From Gnetum montanum (lineage: Eukaryota; Streptophyta; Gnetopsida; Gnetales; Gnetaceae), in contig MNCI01017909.1 of assembly GCA_015680685.1 (NCBI GenBank), positions 1,741,705 through 1,805,704 on the forward strand: a stretch of 64,000 nucleotides of DNA. Direction: 5' to 3'. The translations under genes and the position numbers were made by a program. Under the pieces are notes generated by a model that was given only the letters and a program-made list of their open reading frames with translations, did no database searches and was not told the DNA's origin. Positions 18,039 to 30,100 of the stretch are shown piece after piece. Numbering within the stretch: position 1 is the first letter of the stretch; every line of letters begins with the position of its first letter.

Positions 18039-19246
18039 AATACGAGGGTTCACTTGGATGAGGGTTCAGGGTTTGTTAAAGTCGATGTAGTCAAATCCAT
18101 GATTTGGATGTCTTGCCACTCTCGATGCTATTGGACCTCCAATGTTACAATCTTAGATTTGCAATGTTGGTCATTGTTGAGGGATGAGAAAATTGGAAAT
18201 TTGGTGGCCAAAGTACTTCACATTGGGGATTGGGGATCTCAAAAATGTAGCATTGGCACCCAAAATTGATAAGTATTAAGGCTATAATGCTTTCACATTG
18301 GGGTTCAAGAGAATGAAAACATGGGAGATTGCAAGAACTCTTGAGTGCTCAAGAATGCCCAAGTGTGGAATTGTAGAAAATTTTTTTTTAGGTAATGAAC
18401 TGAAAATCTTTGCTTGTGTAAAAATTTTTGAACCTATAAATGATGTTTGAGGCTAGTTTTTATAAGTCTTGGACCATGAATGGAACTCCAAAATGACTAT
18501 GATTTGGCTATAAAATGGTTGCAAATTGGCTATAAAATGACTACTAATTTTTTCCTTGTTCAAGTAAGATGAATGTCCAAATTTGAGGGTTTACTATACA
18601 TAATAAGAGCCTTCCCCCATGGCCATTCCATTTACTATAAATAGTAACTAGGGCACACCTTTCATGCTAGAGATGAATCTTCCATGTTGAGCTCTTCACC
18701 ATGCTTGCTGAAGTGGTTGGTCAACATTCAAGTGCATGTCATGATGAATTTTGGCTTTTGTGGCTTCCATGCTGGGGGGATGCAATTTTCAGCGCTGGGG
18801 ATGAAGACTCCATGCTAGGGGAAAACTTCCATGCTAAGGGGGGAAGGTTTTCAAGCTATGCATGTAGTCTCCACACTAAAAGGAAAAACTTTTCAAAACC
18901 CTGATCCTTCCATGCTAGGGGTAGGTGAGATTTACCTCCTTGCATGTGTTTCTAGTGTAGAAAAGTATATACCCCTCATAAAACCCATTAAATTACCTTT
19001 TTTGACATTCCAAAAGGTAATTTGACCCCCCAAGCTCAAATATAGAGACTAAGTAACTTTTTTCACTTGGGGAATGAGACTTTGACCACTTATGAGGCAT
19101 TTTTAGCTCCAAAAGTATTAAGTATGTAAAATTTCCCACTGTGGCTTATAATCTTCACATTTATAATGAGTTTTACCTCTAGCTTCATGGGATGAAATCT
19201 ACATGATGAAAATTGTCTATAACATGCAAATTTTTATGGTGTTTCA
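18039..19246 (-). mobile_element. E1 3' LTR, second part
   Basis: Continues the LTR from 990 and aligns with about 37740-38882 of the right LTR. Ends GTGTTTCA, like E2. Contains several CCATGCT / CCACACT words that also occur in the E1 tandem array, and a CTATAAATAG palindrome near 18636. Confidence 0.92.
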
Positions 19247-19300
19247 ATGGACCCTCTTTGTTGGTGTTTGGAGGATTGACTCGAGAGGCACTGACAAAGA
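19247..19300 (-). promoter_or_regulatory. E1 polypurine tract with stem-loop
   Basis: Sense strand reads AACAAAGAGGGTCCAT against the LTR. TCTTTGTTGGTG (19255-19266) pairs with CACTGACAAAGA (19289-19300), counting two G-T pairs. Compared with E2, two stem pairs differ on both sides. Confidence 0.75.
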
Positions 19301-19374
19301 ATACAAAACATCATTGCATATTATAGTGCTATAATGCATATATGCCACATGAGAATCAAGCTATCTAGGTTATC

Positions 19375-19470
19375 AAAGTTGCTATTTTAAGGCCATGGTG
19401 GATCATGGTACTAGTTTAAGGGCCTGGCAGGCCTTGTTGATAGTTTAAGGTCATAGTGGATCGTTGAAAG
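19375..19470 (+). repeat. AGTTT-hairpin array, three units (E1, integrase side)
   Basis: Units such as TAAGGCCATGGTGGATCATG, AGTTTAAGGGCCTGGCAGGCC and AGTTTAAGGTCATAGTGGATC. Same position relative to integrase and LTR as the E2 array at 3620-4092. Confidence 0.75.
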
Positions 19471-19508
19471 TAGGCTTGCTTGTTGATGATTGTCAAATAA
19501 ATGTAGTA

Positions 19509-20560
19509 TCACTTTAGATAGAAATTATTGACCAAATTGATCAACTCATTTCCATCCATGTTTGCCAATCTGAATGCAATGTTCCCATAGGCTCTGGTGA
19601 TAAGGAAGGATCCTTCCCAATTAGCTAAGAACTTGTCTGCATGCTCAAGAATGGCTTTGAGGACCAAGTCACCTTCTTTGATCTTAAGCATGGCCAAGTT
19701 ATGATGATGCTATTTCTTTTGCCTCTCTTGATAGTGTTTGATGTGAGCAAGCACTTGCATATGTTGCTCCTCCACTTAGTTTAGGATCATTGTTCACAAC
19801 TCTTTGTTATGCTCATTGTTGATGAATTTAGTCAAGGCTACTTAGAGCGATGTCAGATGCAATTCAATAGGTAAAACAACTTTAGAACCATAAATCAAGC
19901 TATAAGGGGTCATACTAGTTGCTATGGGATAGGTTGTTCTGTATGCCTATAGTGCATTGACAAGCCACTCATGCCACTTGTGTTTGTGATAGTTGAACAT
20001 CTTTTTGAGTAAGTTGATGATGGCCTTATTGCTTACTTCTACTTATCCATTGGCTTGAGGGTAATAGGGTGATGAGAAAGAATGATTGATACCTAGGTTG
20101 TGATAGAAATCTTTCATTTCACGACTACTAAATTATGGTCCATTATCTATAACTATGGTCATGCATATGCCAAAATGGGCTACAATGTTATCTAGGATGA
20201 ATTTGCAAACTTTCTCAGATGTAGTTTTCCTCAAGGGAATAGCCTCAACCCACTTTGTAAAGTATTTGGTTGTGGTTATGATGAAGCTATGCCCTACGGA
20301 AGACTTAGGCATTATGGGCCCAATGATATCCAACCCCTCACATTCAATTAGCCATGTTATCTAAGTGGTGTGTATGCTAGTCAGGGATACATGTTTAAGG
20401 TTTCTATATCATTGGCATATGTCACAACACTTAACCTTCTACAGGTAGTCATTTTATATATGGGTCCAATAGTAGCCTAACTATCTAATCTTAGTGGTCA
20501 TAGCTCTTGGTCCTATATGTCCTCCACAAACATCCTTGTGAACCTTCTCTAGGAATTTTT
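19509..20560 (-). pseudogene. int: E1 integrase
   Basis: Zinc-binding remains (RAMTTKI, LGYYW, CCDICQ) at about 20530-20380; core DIIGPIMPKSSVGHSF at 20333 with the second Asp in VIDNGP. The middle of the core is broken by stops. The C-terminal part is readable at 19697-19509 (EGDLVLKAILEHADKF, ANWEGSF, NNFYLK). About as similar to E2 integrase as expected for two related families. Confidence 0.88.
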
Positions 20561-20889
20561 TGGCTTTGGTTTTACCTAAGAACTTTAGAAGTATGTCTTT
20601 ATAGGATCATTGACATAATGTGTTATTACCTACGATGACATATTGCTTCGATCACTTATGTACAACATCCTTTTGAGCCAGTAGTTAGGCCTTGTGAGGA
20701 TTCACCATGCATAAGGTAAAATTTGATATCATCATACCACTCCTTAGTAGGAGTAGTATGAATGATAACCATAAAGGTATCCTTAGTGTCCTATGTGATG
20801 GGAGTAGCATAGTCCATTGTTAAAGTGGGCAACTTTCTAAACACATCTAGCATCATAATAAGTGCTAATGTTGTAATTGAATCAACTAT

Positions 20890-21785
20890 GGCATTCTTAT
20901 TTCAAGGTATGTGTTGGATATCAATATCTATTAATTGTTGTAACAATTGATTTCTTAGGTCACAATAAGGTTGTAAGTGTTTAGCCTTACATGCGTAGAC
21001 TTCGGTTACTTGCTTAACCATGAGTTGTAAATTTCCTCTGATCATTAAGCATCTAATTCCTAGGTCATGAGGTGCCATCATCCCTCTGATCAAACCATCA
21101 TACTCCACTATGTTATTGGCATGTGGGAACTCAAAATGATAGGCAAAGGGATGGATTTCACTAGATGGAAATGTTATGATGGTTGCGGCATTGGCCCCAT
21201 GGATGGTTGAAGCTCCGTCAAAGTGCATGACTACCTCATAACCCTTGGGTACTTGGCTAACTCTGTTAATATGTTCATCAAGGAATTCAGGATCTATGGA
21301 TACTTGGTCATTAATAGGTGAAACCGTAAGTTGTACAACTATAGCTTGACCCTTCATTGAGGATTAAGAGACATAATGAAGATCAAATTCTACGATTATG
21401 GCTTTCCATTAGGCTATACGGCTAGTTTCATAGATGTTGGTCATTATGACCCCACTTGGATTTTGAATAGGTAGTGTCCTCACTTCTTCAAGGAGAAGAC
21501 TAGTGCTAGATAGTATTTCTCCACTTTAGTGTATCGAGCCTCATGGGAACCTAATGCATGACTAAGGTAGTATATAGGAATTTCTGCTTTTTCATCATGT
21601 TTTTGATAGAGGAGGGAGGTCATGGATGTATCAGAGATGGCAAGGTAAATGTAAAATGATTTACCCTCTTACAAAGGATAGACTATTGGTAGTTTTGTTA
21701 ATTCTTGCTTAAGGTTTTCAAAGCCCTCTTGGCATTGAGCAATCCATTCATAGTGAACTCCTTTCTTAAGAAAGTATTTCATGGG
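20890..21785 (-). pseudogene. E1 RNase H domains (gypsy type and archaeal type)
   Basis: The archaeal-type domain at 21357-20902 shows MHFDGAST, NNIVEYDGLIRG and QHLQPYCD-like segments matching E2; the catalytic Glu position reads Glu-Tyr-Asp, and the third Asp (RDDS in E2) reads RGNLQL here, so that residue is lost. The gypsy-type domain lies at about 21785-21440 (LKKGVHYEWIAQC, FYIYLAISD, IPIYYLSHAL). Confidence 0.85.
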
Positions 21786-22560
21786 CTATAACTTATCCAT
21801 AAGCCTAGTGATAAACTTACAAATAAATTGCAATCTACCTTGTAATCCTCGAAGCTCCTTAAGTTTGATGGACATTGCTAATTTAGATATGACCTTAACC
21901 TTATCAGGATTAACATGTATCCCTACTTCAAAGACTACAAAGCCAAGCATGTTACTGGTCTTGACACTAAAGACACATTTCTTAGGATTGAGCCTAGTCT
22001 CATACTTCAAGCATCATTTAAGCACAAGGTCTAGGTCATTAGCATGATTGTTAGCCACTTTGGACTTAATTGCAATATCATCTACATAATCATTGAGCAA
22101 ACTTAACATGTAATTGCTAGATATATAGGTCATGGCTCATTGATAGGTTGCTTTGGCATTCTTAAGGCCAAAGGGCATCATGGTATAATAAAAGGTACCC
22201 CAAGGGGTCATGAAGGTTATGCTAAGTTGATGCTTTCAATTGATCCTAATCTAGTTATATCCTGAGAATCCATCCATCAAGGATAACAAGGCATGTCTGG
22301 TCGTAGTATGGATAAGTTGATCAATACTAGGTAAAAGGTAGTAATCTTTGATAGTTACTTTATTTAGGTCTTGGAAATTAATGAAAATATGATAATCCCA
22401 TTTTTCATAGGGACTACCACTATGTTGAGCACTCATTCTACATAATTAGCAGCCCTAATGAAAACCGTTTGGTAGAGCTTTGAGATTTCATTGCCAACTG
22501 CTAAGGCTAAATCAAGTCTAATCTTGTGCACTTTTTACTTAATTGACCTAATTCTAGGGT
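21786..22560 (-). pseudogene. E1 reverse transcriptase
   Basis: Readable blocks: INFQDLNKVTIKDYYLLPSI, SLMDGFSGYN (22436-22251), WGTFYYTMMPFGLKNA and the DYVDDIAIKS region (about 22210-22070), then YETRLNPKKCVFSVK and GLQGRLQF (22010-21786). Stops and small indels break the frame in several places. Confidence 0.9.
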
Positions 22561-22937
22561 TTAGTATGCTATTGTGTTGGACCTTAACAATATGATCAAG
22601 CAAAGGTCTTAACATTGCTTTGTAAGACCTTGGTGATGTCTTAAGCATATTAAGGCTCTAGTGAGGAACTTAGTTTAAGGATTTTCTCCTTACCATTATG
22701 TGTTATGACAAGAACCTCAAGTAAAGAGTCTTTGGTTATGTCACCTACCTCTAAGTCAAGGATTTTGACTAGGTTTTTAGGCCATTCTAGAGGTTTTTCT
22801 ATCAGGGCTATGTGATCTACAAGACTCTTAGGCTTGAGATCTAAGTAATTAAGGTCAATACATCATTCAACATCACTGTGGGGTCCATGTAGACACAAAG
22901 GCAAACTAATTTGTTGCCAAGTACTCATACTTTGATC
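22561..22937 (-). pseudogene. E1 pol N-terminal exon segment
   Basis: Starts in sense at 22937 with GATCAAAGTATGAG after the acceptor GGTTGATATGCAG. A segment LPLCLHGP parallels LTLTGPYG of E2. Poorly conserved after that. Confidence 0.55.
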
Positions 22938-23786
22938 CTGCATATCAACCAAAAGCATATTAAGTGGCACCTAGGTAAAAGTGAATAAATAATGTAAAAA
23001 TGCTATAAAAGTGTGCAAATACATGTAAATCTAATGCAAACAAGGTTATTCAAGATCATCAATGAGATAAGATCAATTTTACAAAGTAAAATAGAGACCA
23101 AAAAGGTTAAATAAACATCAAGAAATATATTAAATAAAGTTAAAAATGGTCAACAAAGGCCACAATTTTTCCAATTTTAGGCCTCAGTGGGCCATGATGC
23201 TAGTTTGGAGTCTTGGTGGACTATGATGCTAGTTTTAGACCTTAGCAGGCCATGGTCACATGGTGTTAAATAGTGGTTAGAGAAGGTCAAACACCACTAT
23301 TTGATACCATTCAAAGGCCAAACAAAGGTAAATAAAGAACACGTAAGGTTGTACAAAGGCCATAGAAGGTTAACAAGGTGAACAATGCAACCCAAGTCCA
23401 AAAATAAGCTAAAATGCTATGTAATAAGGTAAGAATCAAGTAAAATAGGCAATCTATGGTAATATTTGGCCATTATAGATAAAAAAAAGGTTAGGTTTTT
23501 CCAGTTTTAGGCCTTAACAAGCCATGCTTTAAGGCTACAAGGCTATTGTATGAGTTTGGACATCAATCAAGGCTATTTAGACCCCAAAATTCAAGTGTTT
23601 TAAGGCTTTCACATTAGGTTTAGAGTGGAAACAAGGACCCTCAGCATGGAAACCAAGGAATGTAGATTTTGGAATTCTCAGAGGTCCAAAATTGAGGTTT
23701 TGGGACCTTCCCAAGGCAACATAGGATTAGATCCATCAAAATTGGACACTCTTGGGATCGGTAAAGGTCAAAAGGAAGGTTCTAGA
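22938..23786. other. Non-coding block with scattered AGTTT hairpins (E1)
   Basis: No gene seen. Hairpin units occur at 23165-23260 (AGTC-TTGGTG-GACT at 23209-23222; GGCC-TCAGTG-GGCC near 23180) and near 23500. This is the RT-side end of the candidate sense intron. Confidence 0.6.
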
Positions 23787-26660
23787 GCCTTCCCCCTATT
23801 TCCATGCTAGACAGCATGGAAGAAATAGGGCCTAGTATGGAAAACCAAGATTCAAGCGAAAATAGGATCAAACATGGTCAAATAGGTAGCCAAGATCCAC
23901 ATATAGAAGTTGTGCATCCTTTGGCTTCATTTTGAGGTAGTTTGAGTTAATTTTGAGTGTCAAAACATGTTGAAATGACTTTTTCCCATTTTTTACTTTG
24001 AGCATTGTATCCTTTGTGTGGAAGAATGAGGAGACACTTATTTTGCAAATTCAGAGTGGTTTAGAAGCACTTCTGACTAAGTTTCCAAGCCCTTAGGCTG
24101 TAGACCTTGATTCTGCAAGTTTTTGGTTGATTTTGAGCATATTTAGAGGTCTTTCAAGGGTAATTAAGGTTTTCCTAACTTTTTTTCACACTAGGGGAGT
24201 TACTCTAGTGTGGAATATTTGGGGGAATGGGTTTTGAAGGTTGAAATGAAGTTAAATAAGCAAAATCTTGAGGCTGTGAGGTCCTAGGCTTCTCCGACGT
24301 AGATCTTTAGCTTCTAGAAGCATCATCTTGTAATCAAAAGTGGAAAAGTAGCTTTCTCCCATTATTTCCACACTACCCAACATGGAAGGAGCCTTCCCCA
24401 ATGTGAATAAAGAAATAATCCCAAATCTAGGCCAATTTGAGTCACAATGAAATGCATGTTAGCCTCTAAAGTTGCTAGGGTGAAGGGCTATGTCTTGATG
24501 TTAAATTTTGATAGATTTGAGTGCTTTTAAGTGTTTTTTAAGCTTCCCCCCTTTTATCCATGTTGAGGCTAGGGAGCTCAGCATAGAAGACTTGGGGGGA
24601 GGGAACCATTTTTTGGCCATTTGGGATCAATTTCTTAAGGTTTGAAGGATTCAATGACTAGTGGACAGGGTTCTAGAGTGCATGTAAGATCATTTGATGT
24701 TATTTTAAGGTGTTTAGGAGCTCTAAAAAAGTCCTCCCTTGAGTTTCCATGTTGGAGATATTGTTCTCAATGTGGAAAAAGGGATCCCCAGTGTGGAAGA
24801 ACCATAAATCCTAGATTTGATCTAGTTTTGGCCTAAATTGACTATGCATGCATGCTTCCAAGGTTGTTGGGGTCAAGGACTAGGGTTTGAGCTCAAGTTT
24901 GGCTAGTTTATAAATTTTCTAAATGGTCTTTGAGCTTCCCCCCTATTTTTCATGCTGAGGATAGTATGCTCAATGTGGAAGACTATGGGGAAACAAATTT
25001 TTGACTTTTTGCATCATTTCTAATCATGCATGTACATCTCTGAGGTTTCTATTGTTGATTGTTGTTGCCTAGTGTTAAAATTAGATCATTTCAAGAGTTT
25101 TTGAGTGGTTTTTTGGGCTCCCCCTCCCTTTTTCCACACTGGGGTTTCCATGATTAATGTATAAGATTGGGGATAAAGGCTTTTTGTCACTTTTGATCAA
25201 TTTTGATATTCTTGAGAATCTGAGGATGTGTAAATGAGGTTCTAGGACACACATAAGTTTTTCTAGTGTCCATTCAAAGTCTTTAGAGGCTATTTTGGAG
25301 TTTCCCAAAAGTTCCCCCCTTTTCTTCCATGTTGGGCAATGTGGAGGAGATGACTCTTCACATGGAAGAATTGAGAAACTCTAATTTTTACCATTTTCTA
25401 TCATTTCTAGCTATGCATGCAAGCTTCTAGGTTGCTGGAATCAACTACTAATACCTAATGTCAATAGTTGGTTGTTTCAAGGGTTATTAAGTAATTTTTG
25501 TGCTTCCCCTTGATTTTCCATGTTGGGGCTTCCATTCTTAGTGTGGAAGATTGAGGGGAAGGGATTTTTAGCTTTTATGGTCAAATCAGGCTATGCATGA
25601 GTGTCCACAAGGTTGCTGGCATTGGCTATTAGTGTCTAAGGTTAAAATTAGGTTGTTTTGAAGGCTGTGAGAGGGGTTTCAGGCTTTCCCCCTTTCATCC
25701 ACCTTGAGGATGGGAGGCTTAGCATATATATGATTTCCCTCAGTGTGGAGAACTAAGAGGAGGTGGTTTTAATCATTTTAGGTGACTTCTAGAAGTTTGA
25801 TGGCTTCTAAAAGGATTGGATTGCTTCCAACATGCAAATTTTAATAGTTTTGGCTTCCCAAAATTCTATGCATGCTAAGACTAGGATTCTTAGTGTGGAA
25901 AAGATCTCCCTAAATCAAGAAATTTAGATTATCCAATTGATCATGCATGTTAGCTTTTGTGGTTACTAATGTCGATAGTTAATACTAGGTGCTAGGATTT
26001 AGTAGTTTGAAGGCTCCCAAGTGCTTCATGCAGTCTTCCCCCTTTCTTCTATGTTGTAAATTATGGCCCTATCATGGGTGAGAGGAGGATGATAGTTTTG
26101 TACCATATTTTAGCACTTTTGGGGCTTTCAAAAGCTCCAGAGGATTTCGACAGGGTCTAAGGGTCATTGGACTTTGAGAAATGGCTACCAGGTGGTTGAT
26201 TTTGGTTACTTTTGGCTTCCCCCATCCATAAATGATAAGGGTAATAGGCTTAGCATGTATGAAGCCTCCCCTGGTGTGGAAACACCAAATCCCAAGGTTT
26301 CAACTAGTTTTGACTTTGTTTGGTGAGGTTCTGGGGTTGTTGGCGATGCTTGAATGGATCTAGGTCATGCGAGGCCCACTTCGAGGTCAAACTTGGGCTA
26401 GATTGGTACTGGGGGATAGGGATAGGTGTTACCCCTCTTCTTCCACTCTAGGAACTATTTCCTTAGTGTGGAAACCCTTGGTATTTAGCTTTGTTCATGT
26501 CTCACCCACTTTTGGAAACTTGGGGTTGAAAAACATAGGTTTTGATTATTAAAAAGGGTAAAATAGTTGTATTTTAATGATTTTATGAAATGGAAGGCAT
26601 GTATCCATGCTAGGCATGACATCCCCAGCATGGATGCATGGGAGTTAAGGTTGAAATATG
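23787..26660. repeat. Degenerate ~187-bp tandem array, about 15 units (E1)
   Basis: A C-rich box of the type GCTTCCCCCCTTTTTCCATG recurs near 23795, 23978, 24167, 24355, 24542, 24728, 24930, 25118, 25300, 25502, 25680, 26035 and 26215, i.e. every 178-202 bases (one step is double). Each unit also has an inverted pair such as TTTCCATGCT-AGAC-AGCATGGAAG. Units are strongly diverged. E2 has no counterpart at this place. Confidence 0.8.
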
Positions 26661-27110
26661 ATTCTAAGTGTTAAAATTTTAGTGTTGGTGCATCTTTTTG
26701 GTTAAGAGAGAAGGCGTAGGATGGGATCCACACTCCAAGAATTCAAAATTTTGGAAAGTGAAGTTGTTATCCATCCAAACTCAACATTGAAGAGTCTTCC
26801 TCCCTCCCCTTCCCCACAGCCCCCACCCCCCACCTTGAACTTAAATGCACTTGGAGTTATGGTGCACTAAATTAGCAACTAGGGTTTTAAGATGTGCACT
26901 TAGGTTTAGATGTGGTTTATATGGTTGAATTTTGCAAGTTTTCAACCATAATTTTCATTCTTGCAAATTGAACATTGAAGGAAAGCTATGGCAAAGATTC
27001 TTATGGTAGAAGCAACCAATTTTTATCTTGGAAGCCTTCCATCCTTCTCACAACTAGTGTAGACCTTCCATTGTCTCCTAATCTCAATTACCCTCAGCAT
27101 TAAGCCTGCC

Positions 27111-30100
27111 ATGGCACCTAAGCAATGATGGGGAAATGGCTAGAGCCCTATGATTTAGAAGATGGATGAGCATTCCAATGAGCTCTTACAGGTTTCTAGG
27201 CCTATCCCCATTTAGGCTTCATTTGTTACCACTCTAAGGTAGGTAGTTCCACCTATTTTTGTTTTCGATTGTAGCTATTTTCTATGGTTTTTTCATATTT
27301 TTCATGCTACATGGTGTCTTTTTTTCTCAGATCTATGCTGAAAAAGGGGGTAAATTGAGATTCTAATAGAATCCCACCTCTTATTTTGGCCATTTCCACA
27401 TGGATCCATGGTCATTTCATTATTTTTTCCTTAATGGACTTAATTTTTGAAATTAAGCATGTTCTTTTCATGCTTTTTCCCAAAATTTGGAGGTAGGGCC
27501 ATTTCTGTCAGATCTAGGCTTAAGGATTCATTAAAATTAAATTTTAACAAAATCCTACTCCATTATTTTGGTGCATTTTTAATGGGTACTAATCATTTCA
27601 ATTGTTTTGGTTATGTTTTTATGGCTATATTAAGTTGTGCTTTAGGATTTTTAGCTTTTTACACGAAAAAGCAAGCGATGTTGTGAATTTTTTCTTAAGA
27701 AAATGTCTAGATATTTTCAAAATATGATATTATGGGTTTGTAGCCATTCATTAAAGCTTTCCAATGGATGTTTTTTTGTTCAACTTGGTTTTGAATCGAT
27801 AGAGTTATAGCTATTTTTCTAAGGTTGTGTAGTTAGGTTTTTTATACCATTTTTAAAATTTCATGTACATTCATGAAAGTTTTCTAAACAAATAACAGAG
27901 ATTTTGGCTATTTTTTGGCTGAGTGTGTTTTAGTTTCATCTTTCCAATGGATGTGAAAGTATTTTGATTGGACTTCAAACAAATATTTAACAAATTTTTC
28001 ATTAAGCCTATGCTGAAAGGAGGTTTATGCCATTTTCAAAATTTTGTCCACATTGGTGAACTATTTTTAAGGAAATGATAAGAATTTTGCATTTTATTTA
28101 AGTATGGGCATGTAGGGCTTGATTTAAGCTTTTAAATAGTGTGGAATCACTTTGTTTGGAGCTCAAACAAATTTTTGGAAAATTTTTTCCTAACCCTATG
28201 CGAAAAGCAAATTCATGGTGATGGCTATAGTTATTCTGTTGATTTGTCTATATTCCATGTAAAAACGGCTATGTATGTTTGGTTCCAAAGGTTATGGCTA
28301 CAAATTTTGTGATTTCAAGGTTCTTTTCATGGTGGAATCACTGAAATTGGAGCTTTCATGAATTTTTGATAAATTTTTGATTATGGCTATGTAAATAAGG
28401 AAAAATTTTGGTTGTAGAACATTACCCCTTTGGGGATGGAACTGATTAATATGTGTAGTTTCTCATGTAAACTCATGTGAAACTTATGCTTTAAATATGT
28501 TTTTTAAGAAAAAAAAAGGCTTCACTAGTTTTTTTAAAAAAATTTACTATGGCTATATGCTTTTTTAATTTTTTTTAATGTTTTTTTCTAAATTTATGCA
28601 TGCTTTTTATAAATTTATACATAGTTTAGATGTTTTTTTTCTAAAGTTATACATAATTTAGAATAAGGCTTAGTTTTGACTATAATATCTTGGTTAAGAA
28701 GTTAAAGGCTATAAAAGATGGTAACAATGCTTTTATGGAATTTCTTAAGCCAACTTAGATAAACATCTTAGAGCTTTTTACATAGGCTAATTTCACCTCT
28801 AACTAGATGTTTTTTTCTAAATTTTCCAAGTATTTTCATAATGTAAGACCATGCAAGGTAGTAATCATGTTTTCTCATGGAATTGCTTTAGCTAATTTAG
28901 ATAAATACCTTAGAGCTTTTTATAGATGCTAATTTCACCTTGAACTAGATTTTTTTTCTATATTTTCCAAGTAATGCCAAATGGTCATAATGTTTTTGTT
29001 TTGCTTTATGCAGGGTTTACTTGAAACCCATCCTCATCATTATGGAGTTAGTGGGCATCCTATGCTATATTGGTAATCCAAGAACAATACCCGACTCTTC
29101 AATATGGCTTTGGGAAAATCATTGATGTGATTATGGCCTAGGGCAAAGGAATTCCTTGCCTACATCTTAAAGAACTTTAGTGTGATGTTATGACCATACT
29201 TGTCTATAGATGTGGCAGGGGGTTATAGTGGAGACCCTATTGCTTTAGGCATTTGGCCTGATTGTCATATTTTCTTAGGATAGTAGAGGGCTTAGCAGAC
29301 ACCATCATGCCACATTACCTCACAGAGATCTAGATGATGCAAAAGTATAGACAATATAATGTTGACAATACTTTGATGATTGCGCATAGAGCCCACACAT
29401 TATTCTAGAACCCACAAGGTATTGTGTATCATCTACAGGGGTAAGCATGACTGTTATAATGTTTTTATGCTTTTGGCTTAACTGTCTATCCTACCTTCAT
29501 TGATTTTACAAACTTCTTACAGGTATAAGGTTAACGATCAAGGTTTGATCATCAACGATCAGATCTTGGCAGTGGCACAAATTACTTTGAATGAATTCAC
29601 CAAGAGTCCTTAGATTAAAAATATTATGTATCAACAATTAATAGGGGACTTTGATGCATATGCCTCAAGGTTCAACCTCATATACAAGAAGTGTAAGGAT
29701 GATGGGACGATGCATAACTACTGGGTAGATTTTGATAACTTCATGGATTAGACCCTTGCAGCTGGGACCTCCACATCGAAGAAGAAAAGGAAAGGTAAAC
29801 ATAAAGTCTATAGCTTCTATTATTTCATGGCTATAAATTTAAGTGTTTTGTTACTTTTATTGTTTGTTAAACTTTCTTATGTTAATGCTAAACTTTGATT
29901 GTTGCTTTGTAGGACCTTCCACCTTTGTTGATGTTACCATACCACTTTCAAAAACACGTTACAGGGATACCCTCATCTTGAAGTTTGTGAGGTGACACCA
30001 ACATAGAAGTGGATAAAGGAATAGGTGCTTGGTTACATTCAAGAAAACATCTAGTGTGCATGTTTTCTTGACATATTTATGGCACCTATCCATTCCATCC

